Assembly (NCBI GenBank): GCA_002749055.1
Contig: PDTW01000028.1
Coordinates: 1 to 48,827 of the forward strand
DNA from: Candidatus Altimarinota bacterium
Lineage (GTDB): Bacteria; Patescibacteriota; Gracilibacteria; BD1-5; UBA6164
Length of the DNA stretch: 48,827 nucleotides
Direction of reading: 5' to 3'
Shown here: one piece after another, positions 1 through 10,718 of the stretch
Layout: every line of letters starts with the position of its first letter
Numbering within the stretch: position 1 is the stretch's first letter
Notes under the pieces: generated by a model
Databases searched by the model: none
Seen by the model: only the letters and a program-made list of their open reading frames with translations
Told to the model about the DNA's origin: nothing
Position numbers and translations under genes: made by a program

Positions 1-18
1 TATTTAAGTTTTCCATTT

Positions 19-336
19 TTATAAATTTTCAATTGATAGTAGTAATTTATTTGTTGATTCTTCTAAGTTTCTATTTTCAGATTGTTCCATTCTCTGCATC
101 TGTTTCTTTGTAATTCTCTCTTTTATAGTTTTTATTTCTTCATAACTTAAATCTCAAGATTTCTTTAGATTTTTTAGAAAACCTAAAAGCATAGTTTTTT
201 CTACACTTAGTGCTTGGTATATAGCTTCTAATTGTTTTGTATTCAGTTTATCAGCATATATTTCAATTTGTTTTTTTATCTTATAAGAAAATAACTTTGA
301 TTTTTTAAGTAATATAAGAATTTCTTTTTTTTTCAT
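19..336 (-). CDS. Unknown small lysine/glutamate-rich protein (105 aa)
   Basis: I do not recognise this protein. It opens MKKKEILILLKKSKLFSYKI, has no membrane segment or signal peptide, and is dominated by Lys, Glu, Leu and Ile, so it is probably helical. One in-frame TGA at 154-156 must be read as Gly; the frame then continues to a TAA at 19-21. I chose the ATG at 336; a GTG 21 bases further upstream is in frame but less likely. It points away from the + strand genes that follow. Gene reality is moderately supported by length and an intact frame only. Confidence 0.5.
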
Positions 337-452
337 TTTAAAGAAAAAGTAATACACTAAATTTATATTTATTTTAGCATATTGTTTAATGTTTTACAAG
401 GAAATGAAAAGTTTCAAAAAGAATAAGTTTGTTTTTATTTTATAAATACGTA

Positions 453-480
453 TTGACTGATGTATCTTATTATATATAAT
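453..480 (+). promoter_or_regulatory. Putative sigma-70 promoter for the small gene at 569
   Basis: TTGACT (453-458) and TATAAT (475-480) are separated by 16 bases in the 200-base gap between the minus gene and the first + gene. The rest of the gap (358-568) is A/T-rich with no other structure that I see. In such A/T-rich DNA chance matches to TATAAT are common, but the paired -35 raises confidence. Confidence 0.5.
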
Positions 481-568
481 ATACATCCTAATTATTTTTG
501 TCTTAAATTTATAATTTACGGAAGTTATAAAAATAATTAAATATTTTATTAAAATTTTAAACTAAAAC

Positions 569-754
569 ATGAAAAATAAAATAGCTGTAGATTTTTCTAT
601 AAATCAAGAAAAACGAACTTTTACAATACCTGTTACCCCAGAAGAATATTCAAAATACAAAAAAGCAAGATGAAGTCAAAGAATTTCATTTGCATTAAAC
701 TTAACCTCTTTAAAAATCAGTAGAATAGTTGATGACAGAAAAATTATATTTTAA
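569..754 (+). CDS. Unknown small protein (61 aa)
   Basis: A 61-residue frame, MKNKIAVDFSINQEKRTFTI..., with one TGA read as Gly and a TAA stop. No recognised domain; it is mildly basic, soluble, and contains Pro-Val-Thr-Pro-Glu-Glu-Tyr in the middle. It follows a plausible promoter by about 90 bases and precedes another small unknown gene. It might be a small regulator, but nothing in the sequence shows this. Function unknown. Confidence 0.45.
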
Positions 755-822
755 TAAAAAATATTTTATATTAATTTACTAATATGTTATTATTTAAGTA
801 TATATTAAATAATAACATAACT

Positions 823-1017
823 ATGGATAATAATAAGGAAATTAATAATGAGCTAACGAAGTATAAAAAAAGACTGCTTAGAGTTTTGTATTTTCGTGAA
901 AGTTTATTAGGTAGATTTCTTTCTTTTTTAAAATGATGAGAAAAGCCAGCAACTATGGTTAATGATTTGATAGTTTATAGATGAGTTAATTCAAGAAGAA
1001 TTCATTCTTTTAATTAG
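823..1017 (+). CDS. Unknown small basic protein (64 aa)
   Basis: Starts MDNNKEINNELTKYKKRLLR and ends at TAG 1015-1017; three TGA codons (two adjacent) are read as Gly. It is rich in Arg and Lys (RESLLGRF, RGVNSRRIH) and has no membrane segment, so a nucleic-acid-binding role is possible but is inference from composition only. The following 112 bases (1018-1129) are A/T-rich leader without visible structure. I do not recognise the family. Confidence 0.45.
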
Positions 1018-1129
1018 AAAATATTTTTTATATATGTAAAGAATATAAGTTATTAAAAAATTGATTTATCAGATATTTTTAATAAAATAGCCTCTACTCT
1101 ATTATTATAATATTTAAGAATTTATATAT

Positions 1130-1459
1130 ATGAAAAATACTATTGTGTTGTTAGTTTCATTAGTTTTATTTCTATCATCTTGTACTTGAAATACTCCAAA
1201 AGAAGAAGTAAAAAATAATAAAGAAAATAATGTAGTTGAACAAAAAAATAAAGAAAATAAAGAGGATGTTATTAAAAACAATAAAGAAAATGAACCTATT
1301 AATGTTGAAACTAGATCTTGAGCTTTAACTTGAACTTGAGTTGATTCTTGAGATAATACTTGAACTTGAGAAAATATATGAAATTGAGAAAATACTTGAA
1401 CTTGAGAAGATGAAGAGGTTGGAGATCTTATAAAGGAATTTGATGATGGTAATGAATAA
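1130..1459 (+). CDS. Putative lipoprotein with Gly/Thr low-complexity tail (109 aa)
   Basis: Residues 1-18 form a signal peptide ending in a lipobox-like LSSC (Cys 18), so the mature protein is probably lipid-anchored outside the cytoplasmic membrane. Residues 20-60 are Lys/Asn/Glu-rich; residues 60-95 are a run of Thr-Gly, Asn-Gly and Gly-Glu units encoded by ACT-TGA and GAA-AAT repeats, readable only with TGA as Gly. The tail is acidic. It overlaps the next gene by 8 bases (ATGAATAA), so the two are probably co-transcribed. No known domain; the repeat tract could vary in length by slippage. Confidence 0.65.
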
Positions 1460-2156
1460 TATAGAATTATTAAATGAAATTGTTTTGAAAATAAAAAGTG
1501 GAGATAGTATTTCTCCATTTTTGTTTTTATGAAGAAATCAAGATTTAGTAAATTCAGATGTTTATAATTTATGATTAAATGTATTAAAAGAATTTGATAT
1601 ACCTAAAAACTACTTATATAGACTGGAAGATAATTGAGAAAATATAAAGATTGAGGATATTAAAAAATTTTTAGATAAGTGAAATTTGAGGTCATATTAT
1701 AAATGCCAAATTTTCCTTATAGAAAATATTTCAAGATTTACACTTAGTGCTTCTAATAATTGTTTAAAATTTTTTGAAGAGCCATGAATATGAAATATAA
1801 TTTTTCTGACTAATTCTTCTGAAAGTCAGATACTAGATACTATAATATCTAGAGTAACGGAAATTAATTATTCTTGAGTCATAAAAAATATAAGTAATGA
1901 ATTTTATATTTCATTATTGGATAACTATATTAAAAACAAAGATTATTCACTTTTTTCATATTTTTTTAAAGAAAAATTAGAAAAAAAAGACTATATTTCT
2001 TTTTTAGATAATATTATTTTTTATTCAAAAGAAACAGGAATGTTTGATGATATACTTTCTTCTCTTGAAGAAGACATAAATGCGATAAAAAATAATAATG
2101 TTTCGGCTAAATTTATAGTTGATAAATATTTATTAGAAATAAAGTTGAAAAAATAA
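1452..2156 (+). CDS. holB: DNA polymerase III delta-prime-like subunit (clamp loader, 234 aa)
   Basis: The signature is the central part: SNNCLKFFEEPG followed by NIIFLTNSSESQILDTIISR, matching the HolB/DnaX pattern in which a KxxEEP loop precedes a sensor strand ending in Ser-Arg (SRC-like motif, here without the Cys). In the family this subunit is a non-catalytic clamp-loader component that helps load the beta clamp. The N terminus is short, and no Walker A motif is visible, as expected for delta-prime. Start chosen at the ATG that overlaps the lipoprotein stop; two in-frame ATGs lie 6 and 9 bases upstream. Divergent, so assignment to delta-prime rather than another clamp-loader AAA+ protein is moderate. 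Confidence 0.7.
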
Positions 2157-2203
2157 AAGTAAATAGTATAATTTACGCAAGTTTAAGAACAAAATAATAT
2201 AAA

Positions 2204-3367
2204 ATGAAAAAGATAACATTTTGGTTTACAATTTTTATTGGGCTGATTTTTTGATATTCATTAGTTTTGGCAGATTTATGAAATAGTCCACAGTTAAAGT
2301 TAGAACATTCATTTAAAAGTGGTGATAATATTTTTTTAGATTCTAAAAATCTTAATTCTATTATTATTTCTTATGAAAGTAATATTGATTTGTCAAAATA
2401 TAGTTTGTATTCTGTTTGCGATAGTAAATCTCAATTTTTGGATTCGTCAAGAAGTCAATATTTTTTTAAATTCAAATATAAAGATAAATCTTGTTCAAAT
2501 CCAAATATAGTTTTGAAAGATGATTTGTGAAATGTTATAGTTGATAGTTTAATAAAAGTTAGATTAATAAAAAATACAGATTTGTACAATGTTTTTTTGG
2601 ATTATTCAGATAAGGATTTGAAAGTTCTTTATAAAAAAGTTTATGAAAATGTAAAAAAGTACTCAATATTTTCTAATTATGAAAAAAATAATTCAAAAAA
2701 AGTTTTATCATTTTTAAAAAAGAGTAGAATTTATAAGGAATATTTATATAGTTTAGCAATTATAGAGAATATTATTAATAATAGAAAACAAAAATATATT
2801 TTGCCTGTTAAAGGTTATAAATTATCAAATCTGAATTCAAAACTTCCAAATGCAAATAGGTGATATAGAAAAGAGTATACTGATTGAATCCACCATTGAT
2901 GGGATATTGACGCTCCTTACTGAACTGAAGTTGTTGCATTAGATGATTGAGTAATAATAAGAATAGTTGACGGTTTTAAATCAAGCGAGTTAAATAATAT
3001 AAAAAGATGAAAATCACTTACATATTTAGAAGAGCTTCATAATTTGGATATATTAAGATGAAATCAAGTTTGGCTGAAAACAATGAAATGAGAGCTTATA
3101 TTTTATAGTCATTTAAGTGAAGTCTCCCAAAATTTAAAAGAATGAAAAATGGTTAAAAAATGAGAAAATTTATGAAAAATTTGAATTACTTGAATTCCTT
3201 GAAAGAATTATACAGATTATCATTTACATTTTGTTATTCATGAGAATCCTTATTATAAAAATAAAGCTTGAAAATATAGTTTTGATGACTATATGTCTTG
3301 GGATTGGAAATTTAAATGAGAGAAGGTAGATTATATTAAAGAAAATAGTTATACTATTTTTGAATAA
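2204..3367 (+). CDS. M23 (LytM-type) metallopeptidase, secreted/anchored (387 aa)
   Basis: N-terminal signal sequence or membrane anchor (residues 1-23, MKKITFWFTIFIGLIFGYSL). The C-terminal third is an M23 domain: HHGWDID near residue 230 (zinc-binding His and Asp), the GTEVVALDDGVIIRI strand, and DYHLHF near residue 338 with the HxH zinc/catalytic pair. The family cleaves peptide cross-bridges in peptidoglycan or activates amidases. The middle (residues 25-210) is a Lys/Asn-rich unknown region. Immediately upstream of smpB (13 bases). A cell-wall remodelling or prey-wall-degrading role are both possible; the sequence does not separate them. Confidence 0.85.
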
Positions 3368-3380
3368 GGATAAATATACT

Positions 3381-3827
3381 ATGTTAGTTGCAAAAAATAA
3401 AAAAGCTTATTTTGATTATGATATTATTGATTCTTGGGAAGCTTGAATCGAATTAAAATGATATGAAGTAAAAAGTATTAGATGAAAACAAGTAAATTTA
3501 AAATGATCTTATGTTATTTTTTCTTGAGAAGATATTTATGTAAAATGAATGCATATTTCAGCATACAAAGTTTTAGCTAATAAAAAATCTATTTTAGTTG
3601 AGAGAGAAAGAAAATTATTTTTACATAAAAAAACTATTTCTTTTTTAAAACAAAAAACAAAAGAATCCTGATTTTCATTAATTCCTTTAGAAATCTATTT
3701 CAAATGAAACCTTATAAAAGTAAAAATCGCACTTGTTAAGTGAAGAAAAAATTATCAAAAAAAGCAAGTTTTAAAAGAAAGGAGTATGGATAGAGATGCA
3801 AAAATGGCTATGAAAAAATATTTATAA
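3381..3827 (+). CDS. smpB: SsrA-binding protein SmpB (148 aa)
   Basis: The N-terminal NKKAYFDYDIIDSWEAGIEL, the EVKSIRGKQVNLKGSYV stretch, the AYKV..RERKLFLHKKTI region and the basic tail DRDAKMAMKK are typical of SmpB over its usual length of about 150 residues. SmpB binds tmRNA and brings it to stalled ribosomes for trans-translation. All family glycines in EAGIELKGYEVKS are TGA. It lies between an M23 peptidase and serS with a 15-base gap to serS; no tmRNA gene was seen in the window. Confidence 0.95.
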
Positions 3828-3842
3828 ATATATAATAAAAAA

Positions 3843-5102
3843 ATGTTAGACATAAAAATAATAAGACAAAACCCTGACCTTGTTAGGGATAATATTAAAA
3901 AAAGAAATTTAAATCTTGATTTAGATAAATTTCTTGATTTAGATAAAAAGAAGTTAGACTTGATAGTAAAGGTAAATGAACTTAGAGCTATAAGAAATAA
4001 AGTTAGTAAAGAAATACCAACATTAAATAATGAAGAAAAACCTTCAAAAATAGCTGAAATGAAAAAGTTATGAGAAGATTTGAATGTTCTTGAGAAAAAG
4101 CAAAATGAAGTAGAAAGCTCTTGGAACTCTTTGTATTATCAATTTCCTAATTTGCTAGATGAAACTGCTGCCATTTGACTTACTGACGAAGATAATGAAG
4201 TTGTTTATACTTTTCTTGAGCCTACTAAATTTGACTTTGAACCTAAAGCTCATTATGAAATTGGCGATAAAAAGTGATGGATAGATACAGAAAAAGGTTC
4301 AGAAGTTTCATGAGCTAGATTTTGGTATTTAAAATGAGATTTAGTACTATTACAGTTTGCAATTATAAATTATGCACTTACAAAGCTTGTTTCTAAATGA
4401 TTTAGTCCTATTCTCCCTCCTGTTTTAGTTAGAGAAAGGGCTATGTTTTGAACATGATTTTTCCCTGCATGAGAAGATTGATTATATAGAGTAAACCCAG
4501 AAGATGATGATTTACACCTAGTTTGAACTTCAGAGGTCCCAGTTACTTCTTATCATTCAAATGAAGTATTGGATTTAGCTAATCCTAAAATGTATGTGGC
4601 CTATTCTTCTTGTTTTAGAAGAGAGGCATGATCTGCATGAAAAGATACAAGATGAATATTAAGATGACACCAATTTGATAAATTAGAAATGGTTGTTTTT
4701 TGTAAGAATGATGAAAGTCAAAATATGCATAATTTTATGGTTTGAATAGAAGAAGATATATGGAAATGATTAAAAATCCCATATCAAAAGGTAAATGTTT
4801 GCTCTTGAGATCTTTGAAATCCTGCTATGAAAAAATTTGATTTAGAAGCATGGATGCCTTGACAAAATAAGTATAGAGAGGTTACTAGTTGTTCAAATGT
4901 TGGAGAATACCAATCTAGAAGATTATCAATAAAATATAAAGATAATGAATGAAATTCTCAATATGCACATACTCTTAATGGTACTGTAGTTGCTATGGGT
5001 AGATGTTTGATTTCAATTATAGAAAATTACCAAACAAAGGAGTGAAATGTAAGAATTCCAGAAGTTTTGATTCCTTTTATGTGAGGAAAGGCAGAAATAT
5101 AA
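3843..5102 (+). CDS. serS: Seryl-tRNA synthetase (419 aa)
   Basis: Residues 1-105 are the coiled-coil tRNA-binding arm (starts [20 protein letters not shown]). The class II catalytic core follows, with motif 2 FRREAGSAGKDTRGILRGHQ and motif 3 [19 protein letters not shown]. It charges tRNA-Ser with serine. Length is normal for the bacterial enzyme. Many core glycines are TGA, including those in motif 2. Eighteen bases separate it from the next gene, so it is probably part of the same run of genes as smpB. Confidence 0.97.
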
Positions 5103-5120
5103 TATCATTTATATAGTAAT

Positions 5121-6101
5121 ATGAAAAATAATAAAATAAATATCACAACAATTTGATGATGAACTTGAACATTCAATGTTTTGAATTGATTAAAGAATAA
5201 TGAGAATTATAATCTTGCTGCTGTAATAAGTATGTTTGATAGCTGATGAAGTACATGAGTTTTAATGGACGAATTTTGAGTATTGCCACCTTGAGATATT
5301 AGAAGATGAGTATTAGCTCTTAGTGAAGAAACTACTCTCCTTAGAAAATTATTTGAATATAGATTTACCAAAGACTCTTCAGTTAATTGACATACAATTT
5401 GAAATTTGTTGTTAACAGCTATGAGTGATATAACTTGAAGCTTTGAACAAGGTCTTTGAGAGGTATGTAAAATGTTTAGAGTAAAATGAAAAGTAGTTCC
5501 TGTCAGCTTAGAAAAATCAGATCTTTGTGTTAAGCTTGAGAATTGAGAAGAGATTGTTTGAGAAAAAAATATTGATAGTCCATTACATGATCCAAATTTG
5601 CTTATAGAAAAAGCATATTTGTCTCCTAAGGTAAAAATTAACCCAAGAGCTAGATCAGTTTTAGAAAATTCTGATATTATTATTATATGACCTTGAGATT
5701 TATATACTTCAATAATACCAAATTTACTTGTATCTTGAGTTTCTGAGGCCATTCATAGAAGTAATGCAAAAGTTGTATATTTTTGTAATATTATGACTAA
5801 ATATTGAGAAACTAATAATTTTGAAGTTATAGATTTTGTTGATGTTATAAAAAAGTATTTAAAAAAATGAGAGCTTGATTACTTAGTAGTGAATAGTTGA
5901 CATATAAGTGACTATATGATTAGAAAATATAAAAAACAAGATAACAAAAAACCAGTTAAAATAAAAAACATAGATGATTTTAAGAGAAAAAAATATAAAG
6001 TTATAGAAAGAGATATGCTGAACGATAAAGATTTTGTAAGACATAGTTCAGAAAAACTAGCATCTGTTATAGATGATATTGTAAATGGTTGGATAAAATA
6101 A
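5121..6101 (+). CDS. yvcK: YvcK/CofD-like (UPF0052) protein (326 aa)
   Basis: The N terminus ITTIGGGTGTFNVLNGLK is the glycine-rich nucleotide-sugar-binding loop of the YvcK family, followed by MFDSGGSTGVLMDEFGVLPPGD, the most conserved block of these proteins. In Firmicutes YvcK binds UDP-GlcNAc and is needed for growth on gluconeogenic carbon sources and for cell-wall homeostasis; CofD, a distant relative, transfers phospholactate in F420 synthesis, which is unlikely here. The TAA stop lies directly at the edge of a palindromic repeat (6102-6200). Glycine-loop residues are almost all TGA. Confidence 0.9.
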
Positions 6102-6200
6102 AGGAATATCTAAAAAACTCCTTAGTAAGAATAAAAATTTAAGGAAAAATTAGCAAAAAAGATTATTTTTTCTAGATTTGGAGTTTTTTCGGATGTTTCT
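6102..6200. mobile_element. MITE-like palindromic repeat, copy A (99 bp, internally deleted)
   Basis: Left end AGGAATATCTAAAAAACTCC and right end GGAGTTTTTTCGGATGTTTC form an imperfect inverted repeat. The same sequence, inverted and with about 65 extra internal bases, occurs at 36030-36192; a right half occurs at 22669-22707. Shared internal blocks include GTAAGAATAAAAATTTA and TTAGCAAAAAAGATTATTTT. The element starts on the base after the TAA stop of the YvcK gene. Transcribed, it would fold into a long hairpin and may act as a terminator. It has no coding capacity, so it would depend on a transposase elsewhere. Confidence 0.75.
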
Positions 6201-6226
6201 AAAGTGTGTCTTATAATTTTTAAAAT

Positions 6227-6883
6227 ATGAAAGTTCATTTAATAACTATTTTTCCTGAATCTTTTAACTCTTATTTCTCAAGTAGTATAATTTGAAGGGC
6301 AAAAGAGAAAGGTTTTTTTTCTCCTTTTTTTTATAAGTTAAATGATTTTTCTGATAAAAAGTATAAACAAGTAGATGATAAAGCTTACTGAATGCATTGA
6401 CAAGTTTTATCTCCCAAACCTCTATCCAAGGCTATAGAATATATTTTTGATAAAGTTTGAAAAAAAATTCCTGTTGTTTTTATGTCTCCTAGATGAGATT
6501 TATTAACTCAAGAAAAGTTAGAATCATATTATAAAATTTTAGATTGAGAATTTATTGTTATTTGTTGACACTATGAGTGAATTGATCAAAGAATAATTGA
6601 TATATATGTTGATTATGAGATTAGTATATGAAACTATGTTATATCTAGCTGAGAATTAGCAAGTCAGGTTTTTTTAGATGCTTTAGTTAGAAATATTCCA
6701 AATGTTTTGTGAAATTCAAAATCTCTTATTGAAGATAGTTTTTCAAAGAAATTTAATAGACAAAAAGAATATCCTATATATACTAGACCTAATAATTTTT
6801 TATGAAGAAAAGTCCCTCATATTTTAGTTTCTGGTAATCATGAAGCTATTGAAAATTGGAAAAGAGACAATTTAAAAGTTTAA
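6227..6883 (+). CDS. trmD: tRNA (guanine-37-N1)-methyltransferase TrmD (218 aa)
   Basis: The knotted SPOUT methyltransferase motifs are all visible: VFMSPRGDLLTQ, GHYEGIDQRI, YVISSGELA, and the C-terminal YTRPNNFLGRKVPHILVSG with WK near the end. TrmD makes m1G37 next to the anticodon and prevents +1 frameshifting, using S-adenosylmethionine. Length is slightly below the usual 230-250 residues. Glycines of the AdoMet-binding knot are TGA. The gene begins 27 bases after MITE copy A and is followed 13 bases later by a zinc-ribbon membrane protein. Confidence 0.96.
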
Positions 6884-6895
6884 TATAAAGGTTTT

Positions 6896-7462
6896 ATGGA
6901 TAAGTTTTTTTTTAAAAATAGTGAAATACTCTCTTCGTTATGGGATAATACAACTTTTGAGATAGTGTTGAAATTTTTTCTAGTTTATTTTATTATAGTA
7001 TGGATAGCTTTGGTTATATGGGTTATTAAGGATATAACAAATAGGACAAGTAGTTTAATTTTTCAAATTTTCTCTATTTTTTTGGTTATATTTTTAAGTC
7101 CATTATGATTATTAATTTATTTAGTTATAAGACCTAGAAAAACTCTTTTTGATCTTTATTACGACGAAATTGACTTTAATTTAGATACATTTTGAAGTAT
7201 AATAAAAGATAAGCTTGAAGGTGATTTAGAAAAAATACATTGTTTTAACTGTAAAAAACCAGTTTGAATTGATTTTAATTATTGTCCTTATTGTAAAATT
7301 TGTTTATCTAAGGAATGTTACAATTGTGAGAAAAAATTATATTCTTGATGGGAAAGGTGTCCTTATTGCTGAGAAGAGTGTAGTAAAGATAACAAAAAAA
7401 CCACTTGATTTATTAAACAGAAGTTAAAAAAAATAAGCAAAAAAAAGAAGAAAAAAAAGTAA
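6896..7462 (+). CDS. Membrane protein with C-terminal double zinc ribbon (188 aa)
   Basis: Two hydrophobic segments (about residues 20-45 and 55-78) are followed by a cytoplasmic-type tail with four Cys pairs: CFNC, CPYC, CYNC and CPYC/C (residues 121-165), the pattern of a double zinc ribbon. The extreme C terminus is poly-lysine. Similar two-TM plus zinc-ribbon proteins are common in CPR genomes but I cannot assign a function. It shares a bidirectional terminator with the convergent trigger factor gene. Confidence 0.65.
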
Positions 7463-7480
7463 TTTTTTTCTTCTTTTTTT
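7441..7480. terminator. Bidirectional terminator between convergent genes
   Basis: A run AAAAAAGAAGAAAAAAA is followed after a 5-base loop by TTTTTTTCTTCTTTTTTT: an A/T-only stem with T runs on both strands. It overlaps the poly-Lys end and stop of the zinc-ribbon gene and the stop codon of the trigger factor gene, so it can end both transcripts. Confidence 0.7.
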
Positions 7481-8777
7481 ATTCAAAGAAACTATCTATT
7501 AATTTTCTATAAATCATTCTTTGCCTAAGTTCCTCAAATTGTTTTGTTCAGGGGATATATAATTTTTTTAATTTTTCAAGAACCTTTTCTGACTCAAATT
7601 TTGACATTATGTTTTTTATTTCAATATCTAGTTCTTCATCTTTAACTTCAGTTTTTTCTATTTCATGAAGTTTATTTAAAATTAATTCTCATTTTAGTCT
7701 TTTTTCAGCAGTAGCTTTGATATTTTTTTCTTTATACTCTTCTTCAGACATTTTTAATGATTCTAAATAATCAGACATTTTTACTCAGTCTCTTGATATA
7801 TTTTGCTTTACTTGATTAAAAATTATTTCCATTTGTTTTTTTAACATTCAATCTCATAAGTCTATTTTTGATACCTTTAATAATTCATCTATTAATTGCT
7901 GTTCTTCTTCAATTCTTTTATTAGATTCTTTAGTTTCCAATATTTCTTTCTTTATCAAGTCTTTAAATCACTCTAAATCTAACTTTTTACCTCTTAATTT
8001 TTCAATAAATTCAGGAGTAAATTCTGGTTTTATATGTTTTTCTATTTTTTTTATAGTAACATTAAACTTTGTTTTTTTTCACGCGAAATCTTTATTGTGA
8101 TAATCTTTAGGAAATGGAATATCAAGTTCAAGTTTATCAGATTTTATAGCTCAAATTAATTGTTCTTCAAAACCAGGAACCAAAATATTAGAGCCTATTA
8201 TAATAGGATAATCAATCATTTTTGTTGTTTCTAGTTCTTTACCTTTTTCATCATATCATTGTGTATCAATAGTTACTCTATCTAACATTTCTACTTTAGT
8301 TTTTTCGTCAGATTTTTCTTCATAAGTAGTGAATTTTTTCTCTATTTCAGACAAAGCATTTTCTACTTCTTCTTCAGAAACAGAAATTTTATCTTTTTTA
8401 AGTTTTATTGATCTATATTTTTTATCGATAATTACTTCTGGAAAGACTTCAACTTTAATTTTAAAAATTAATGGGCTTTGAGAAACAATTTCGCTTATTT
8501 CAGATTGTGAAACAGGTATAATATTTTCTTTTTTTAGTGCTTCTTTATATAAATTATCAATTGCTGACTCTATAGTCATAGCTCCAATATGATCTTCTCA
8601 ATAATGTTTTATTATTATATTTTCAGGTATATTTGCTCATTTTCTAAAACCATTGATTTCTGTATTTTTCTTTAAATAAGATATAGTTTTATTTCTATAT
8701 TTAGCTACATTTTCAACAGTTTCTTCAATTGTTAATTCAATAATTGATTTAGGTAATACTTTTTTGTCAATTTTCAT
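7479..8777 (-). CDS. tig: Trigger factor, ribosome-associated chaperone/PPIase (432 aa)
   Basis: N-terminal ribosome-binding domain with the signature-like NGFRKGANIPENIIIKHYG (residues 42-60), then residues 80-145 (KIKVEVFPEVIIDKKYRSIK) typical of trigger factor, a PPIase region and a long helical C-terminal domain ending LIDSFFE. It binds nascent chains at the ribosome exit and assists folding. Length matches the family. The ATG at 8777 is the only start consistent with the N-terminal domain. Transcribed alone, convergent with the zinc-ribbon gene. Confidence 0.92.
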
Positions 8778-8863
8778 GTTATTTTATAAGTAATAAATAA
8801 AAGTGGAGATATTATATAAAAATTATAATAATAGTAAATACTTTTCTTAAAAGAGTTTAATTT

Positions 8864-10018
8864 TTAATTATCATATTTTCACATTTCATAATCAAAAAAT
8901 CAAGTATCTGGATTATATTCATATATTATTCATTGTTCTTCATATTGTTGAAAATCAATGGGTAAATAATCAATATATCATTGGTTAAATAATACTTTTG
9001 CGTTTCTAGCACTTAATCAGTTATTATTTTTCTTGAATTTTTCATTAGCTTTCTCTAGATAATACAAATTAAGTTCTCTTACAGCTTTATTTATATAGTT
9101 ACTACATTTAGTGTCTGATAATTCTTCAAGTTCTTTATCTGGATTAAATTTTCAAAATAATTTATTCCTCCAATCACCCATATCTTTTATAAATTTTCAA
9201 TTAAGAGGGTAATTTTTTTTAAATATTTGTACTCATGCTTTTTCTAAATCAGAACTAAATTTATTACAAGTTTCATTTTCATTCTCAATAGTTCTTGCTA
9301 TATTTAAAAACATAAAAAAAGATTTTTCTCTATTTCATCATTTTCATTGCATTATTGCTGCCATTACTTTTATTCAATCTAACTCTGTATTACTTGCACT
9401 TGCAACTTTGTAATATAAAGAAGATTTTAGAGGATCTTTTTTATAAAAATAATATATATATGCTAAATAGTATGGTATTTGGTAATTTGAACAAGGTTTT
9501 CTATATTTATCAAGAATCCATATTTTATTTAAATCGTATTCATCTTTGATTTTTTCTATTTTCTCTTCGTCACAAAAATTTTTAATTCATTTTAGTCATA
9601 TTTTCTCTGCTTCATTTATATGTTTTTCTACAACATCTACATTTAATGATTCATTATGATTTGTGCTAGGAAGCAAAAGTTCAGAGACTATATAAGGGTG
9701 TTTAAAGTTAGGATTTAGTTCAGTAATTAAATCAGTTATGAAATATAAATATTTTTTATATTCTGATGAAACTGCATTTGATCATATATATTGTATTGTT
9801 TTTAGCCGATAAATATCTGCTCTAACATTTTTAAATCAGAAAGAGGTTTTAAGTGCAAATTCTTTTGTAGGTAAGTTCTCTGGATGTTTAACAAGGTTAT
9901 CTTGTATTTCTTTACTTTTAGAGTAATTTGATAAATTTATTTTATAAAAATTAAATAAAATAAATATCAACATTAATATAAATAGTATTTTTTTCATTTT
10001 TAGGCTTAATTTAAACAT
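8864..10018 (-). CDS. Unknown membrane-anchored protein (384 aa)
   Basis: A single N-terminal hydrophobic segment (ILFILMLIFILFNFY) anchors an otherwise soluble domain of about 350 residues, probably outside the membrane. The domain has Tyr-, Lys- and Asn-rich helices (for example NYQIPYYLAYIYYFYKKDPL) and may be helical-repeat-like, but I could not fix a repeat unit or a known family. The start at 10018 lies 2 bases after the stop of the Jag-like gene, suggesting an operon; an alternative start is ATG 9997. Function unknown. Confidence 0.65.
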
Positions 10019-10020
10019 TT

Positions 10021-10602
10021 TTAAATATCATTTCAATTAATATCTATGGATAATTTTGTTTTTTGGCTTTTTTTTGTTTTTTCAGGTTCTTCAAATCAGT
10101 TTTCATAACAAATGTATAGTTTTCTCTCCTTTCATTTTCACCTACTTTCTGTAAATACTCAGATAGCTTCGTCAGCTACATATGAGTGCACTTTTTTTCT
10201 TTCATATGAAGACAAAAAAGGCAATCATACATCTTTTTTTATTTTTTTAACTAAATCTATTTTTTTTGATACGAGTTTTATAAGCTTATCATCTTTGCTT
10301 TGTAAATAATCATTTACTTCTAAATGTAGTATTACATTTTTATTTAAATTTTTACTTATAATAAGCTTTAGCAAACTTTTAATAAATTCAAGATTTTTTC
10401 AATGAGGTCAAATTATCAGAGATGATTCTTTTTTATCATCAGTTTTTATTGTTATTAAAAAAATATTTTCTTTTTCTTTTTTTAACTCAATAGAATTAAT
10501 GTTTAAATTAAGTTTACTAAAAAAAACATTTATAATATTCTCAATTTCTTTTTCCACTTTAAAAAATTTAAATATATCTAAAATATTGTTTAATTTAATC
10601 AT
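10021..10602 (-). CDS. jag: KH-R3H RNA-binding protein, Jag/SpoIIIJ-associated type (193 aa)
   Basis: A KH-like domain carries the GxxG-type loop IIGPHGKNLEF (about residues 64-74), followed by an R3H domain with YERKKVHSYVADEAIGVFTE and SRGKGKERKLYI. This KH-R3H order is that of Jag, a single-strand RNA-binding protein often encoded beside yidC. YidC is not a neighbour here. The N-terminal 60 residues replace the usual Jag-N domain by a helical, Lys/Asn-rich segment. Divergent from infB, with a shared intergenic promoter region. Confidence 0.8.
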
Positions 10603-10633
10603 ATTTTTAAATATTACAAGTTTTTATATTTTT

Positions 10634-10661
10634 TTGACATTATCCAAAAAAAACTTATACT
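10634..10661 (+). promoter_or_regulatory. infB: Putative promoter of the infB-to-rpmA run
   Basis: TTGACA (10634-10639) and TATACT (10656-10661) are 16 bases apart, 58 bases before the infB ATG; a TATAAT at 10679-10684 is a second possible -10. It lies in the gap between the divergent Jag-like gene and infB and is the best -35 match in this part of the window. Confidence 0.55.
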
Positions 10662-10718
10662 TTTTTAGAATTTTCTTTTATAATTCAAGAAATTTATTAG
10701 TTTTTTTAAACAAGTTAG

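Noticed and set aside
1114-1518. Minus-strand Ser/Gln/Val-rich ORF opposite the lipoprotein
   Set aside because: It is the antisense of the ACT-TGA repeat tract of a well-formed lipoprotein gene, with no independent support.
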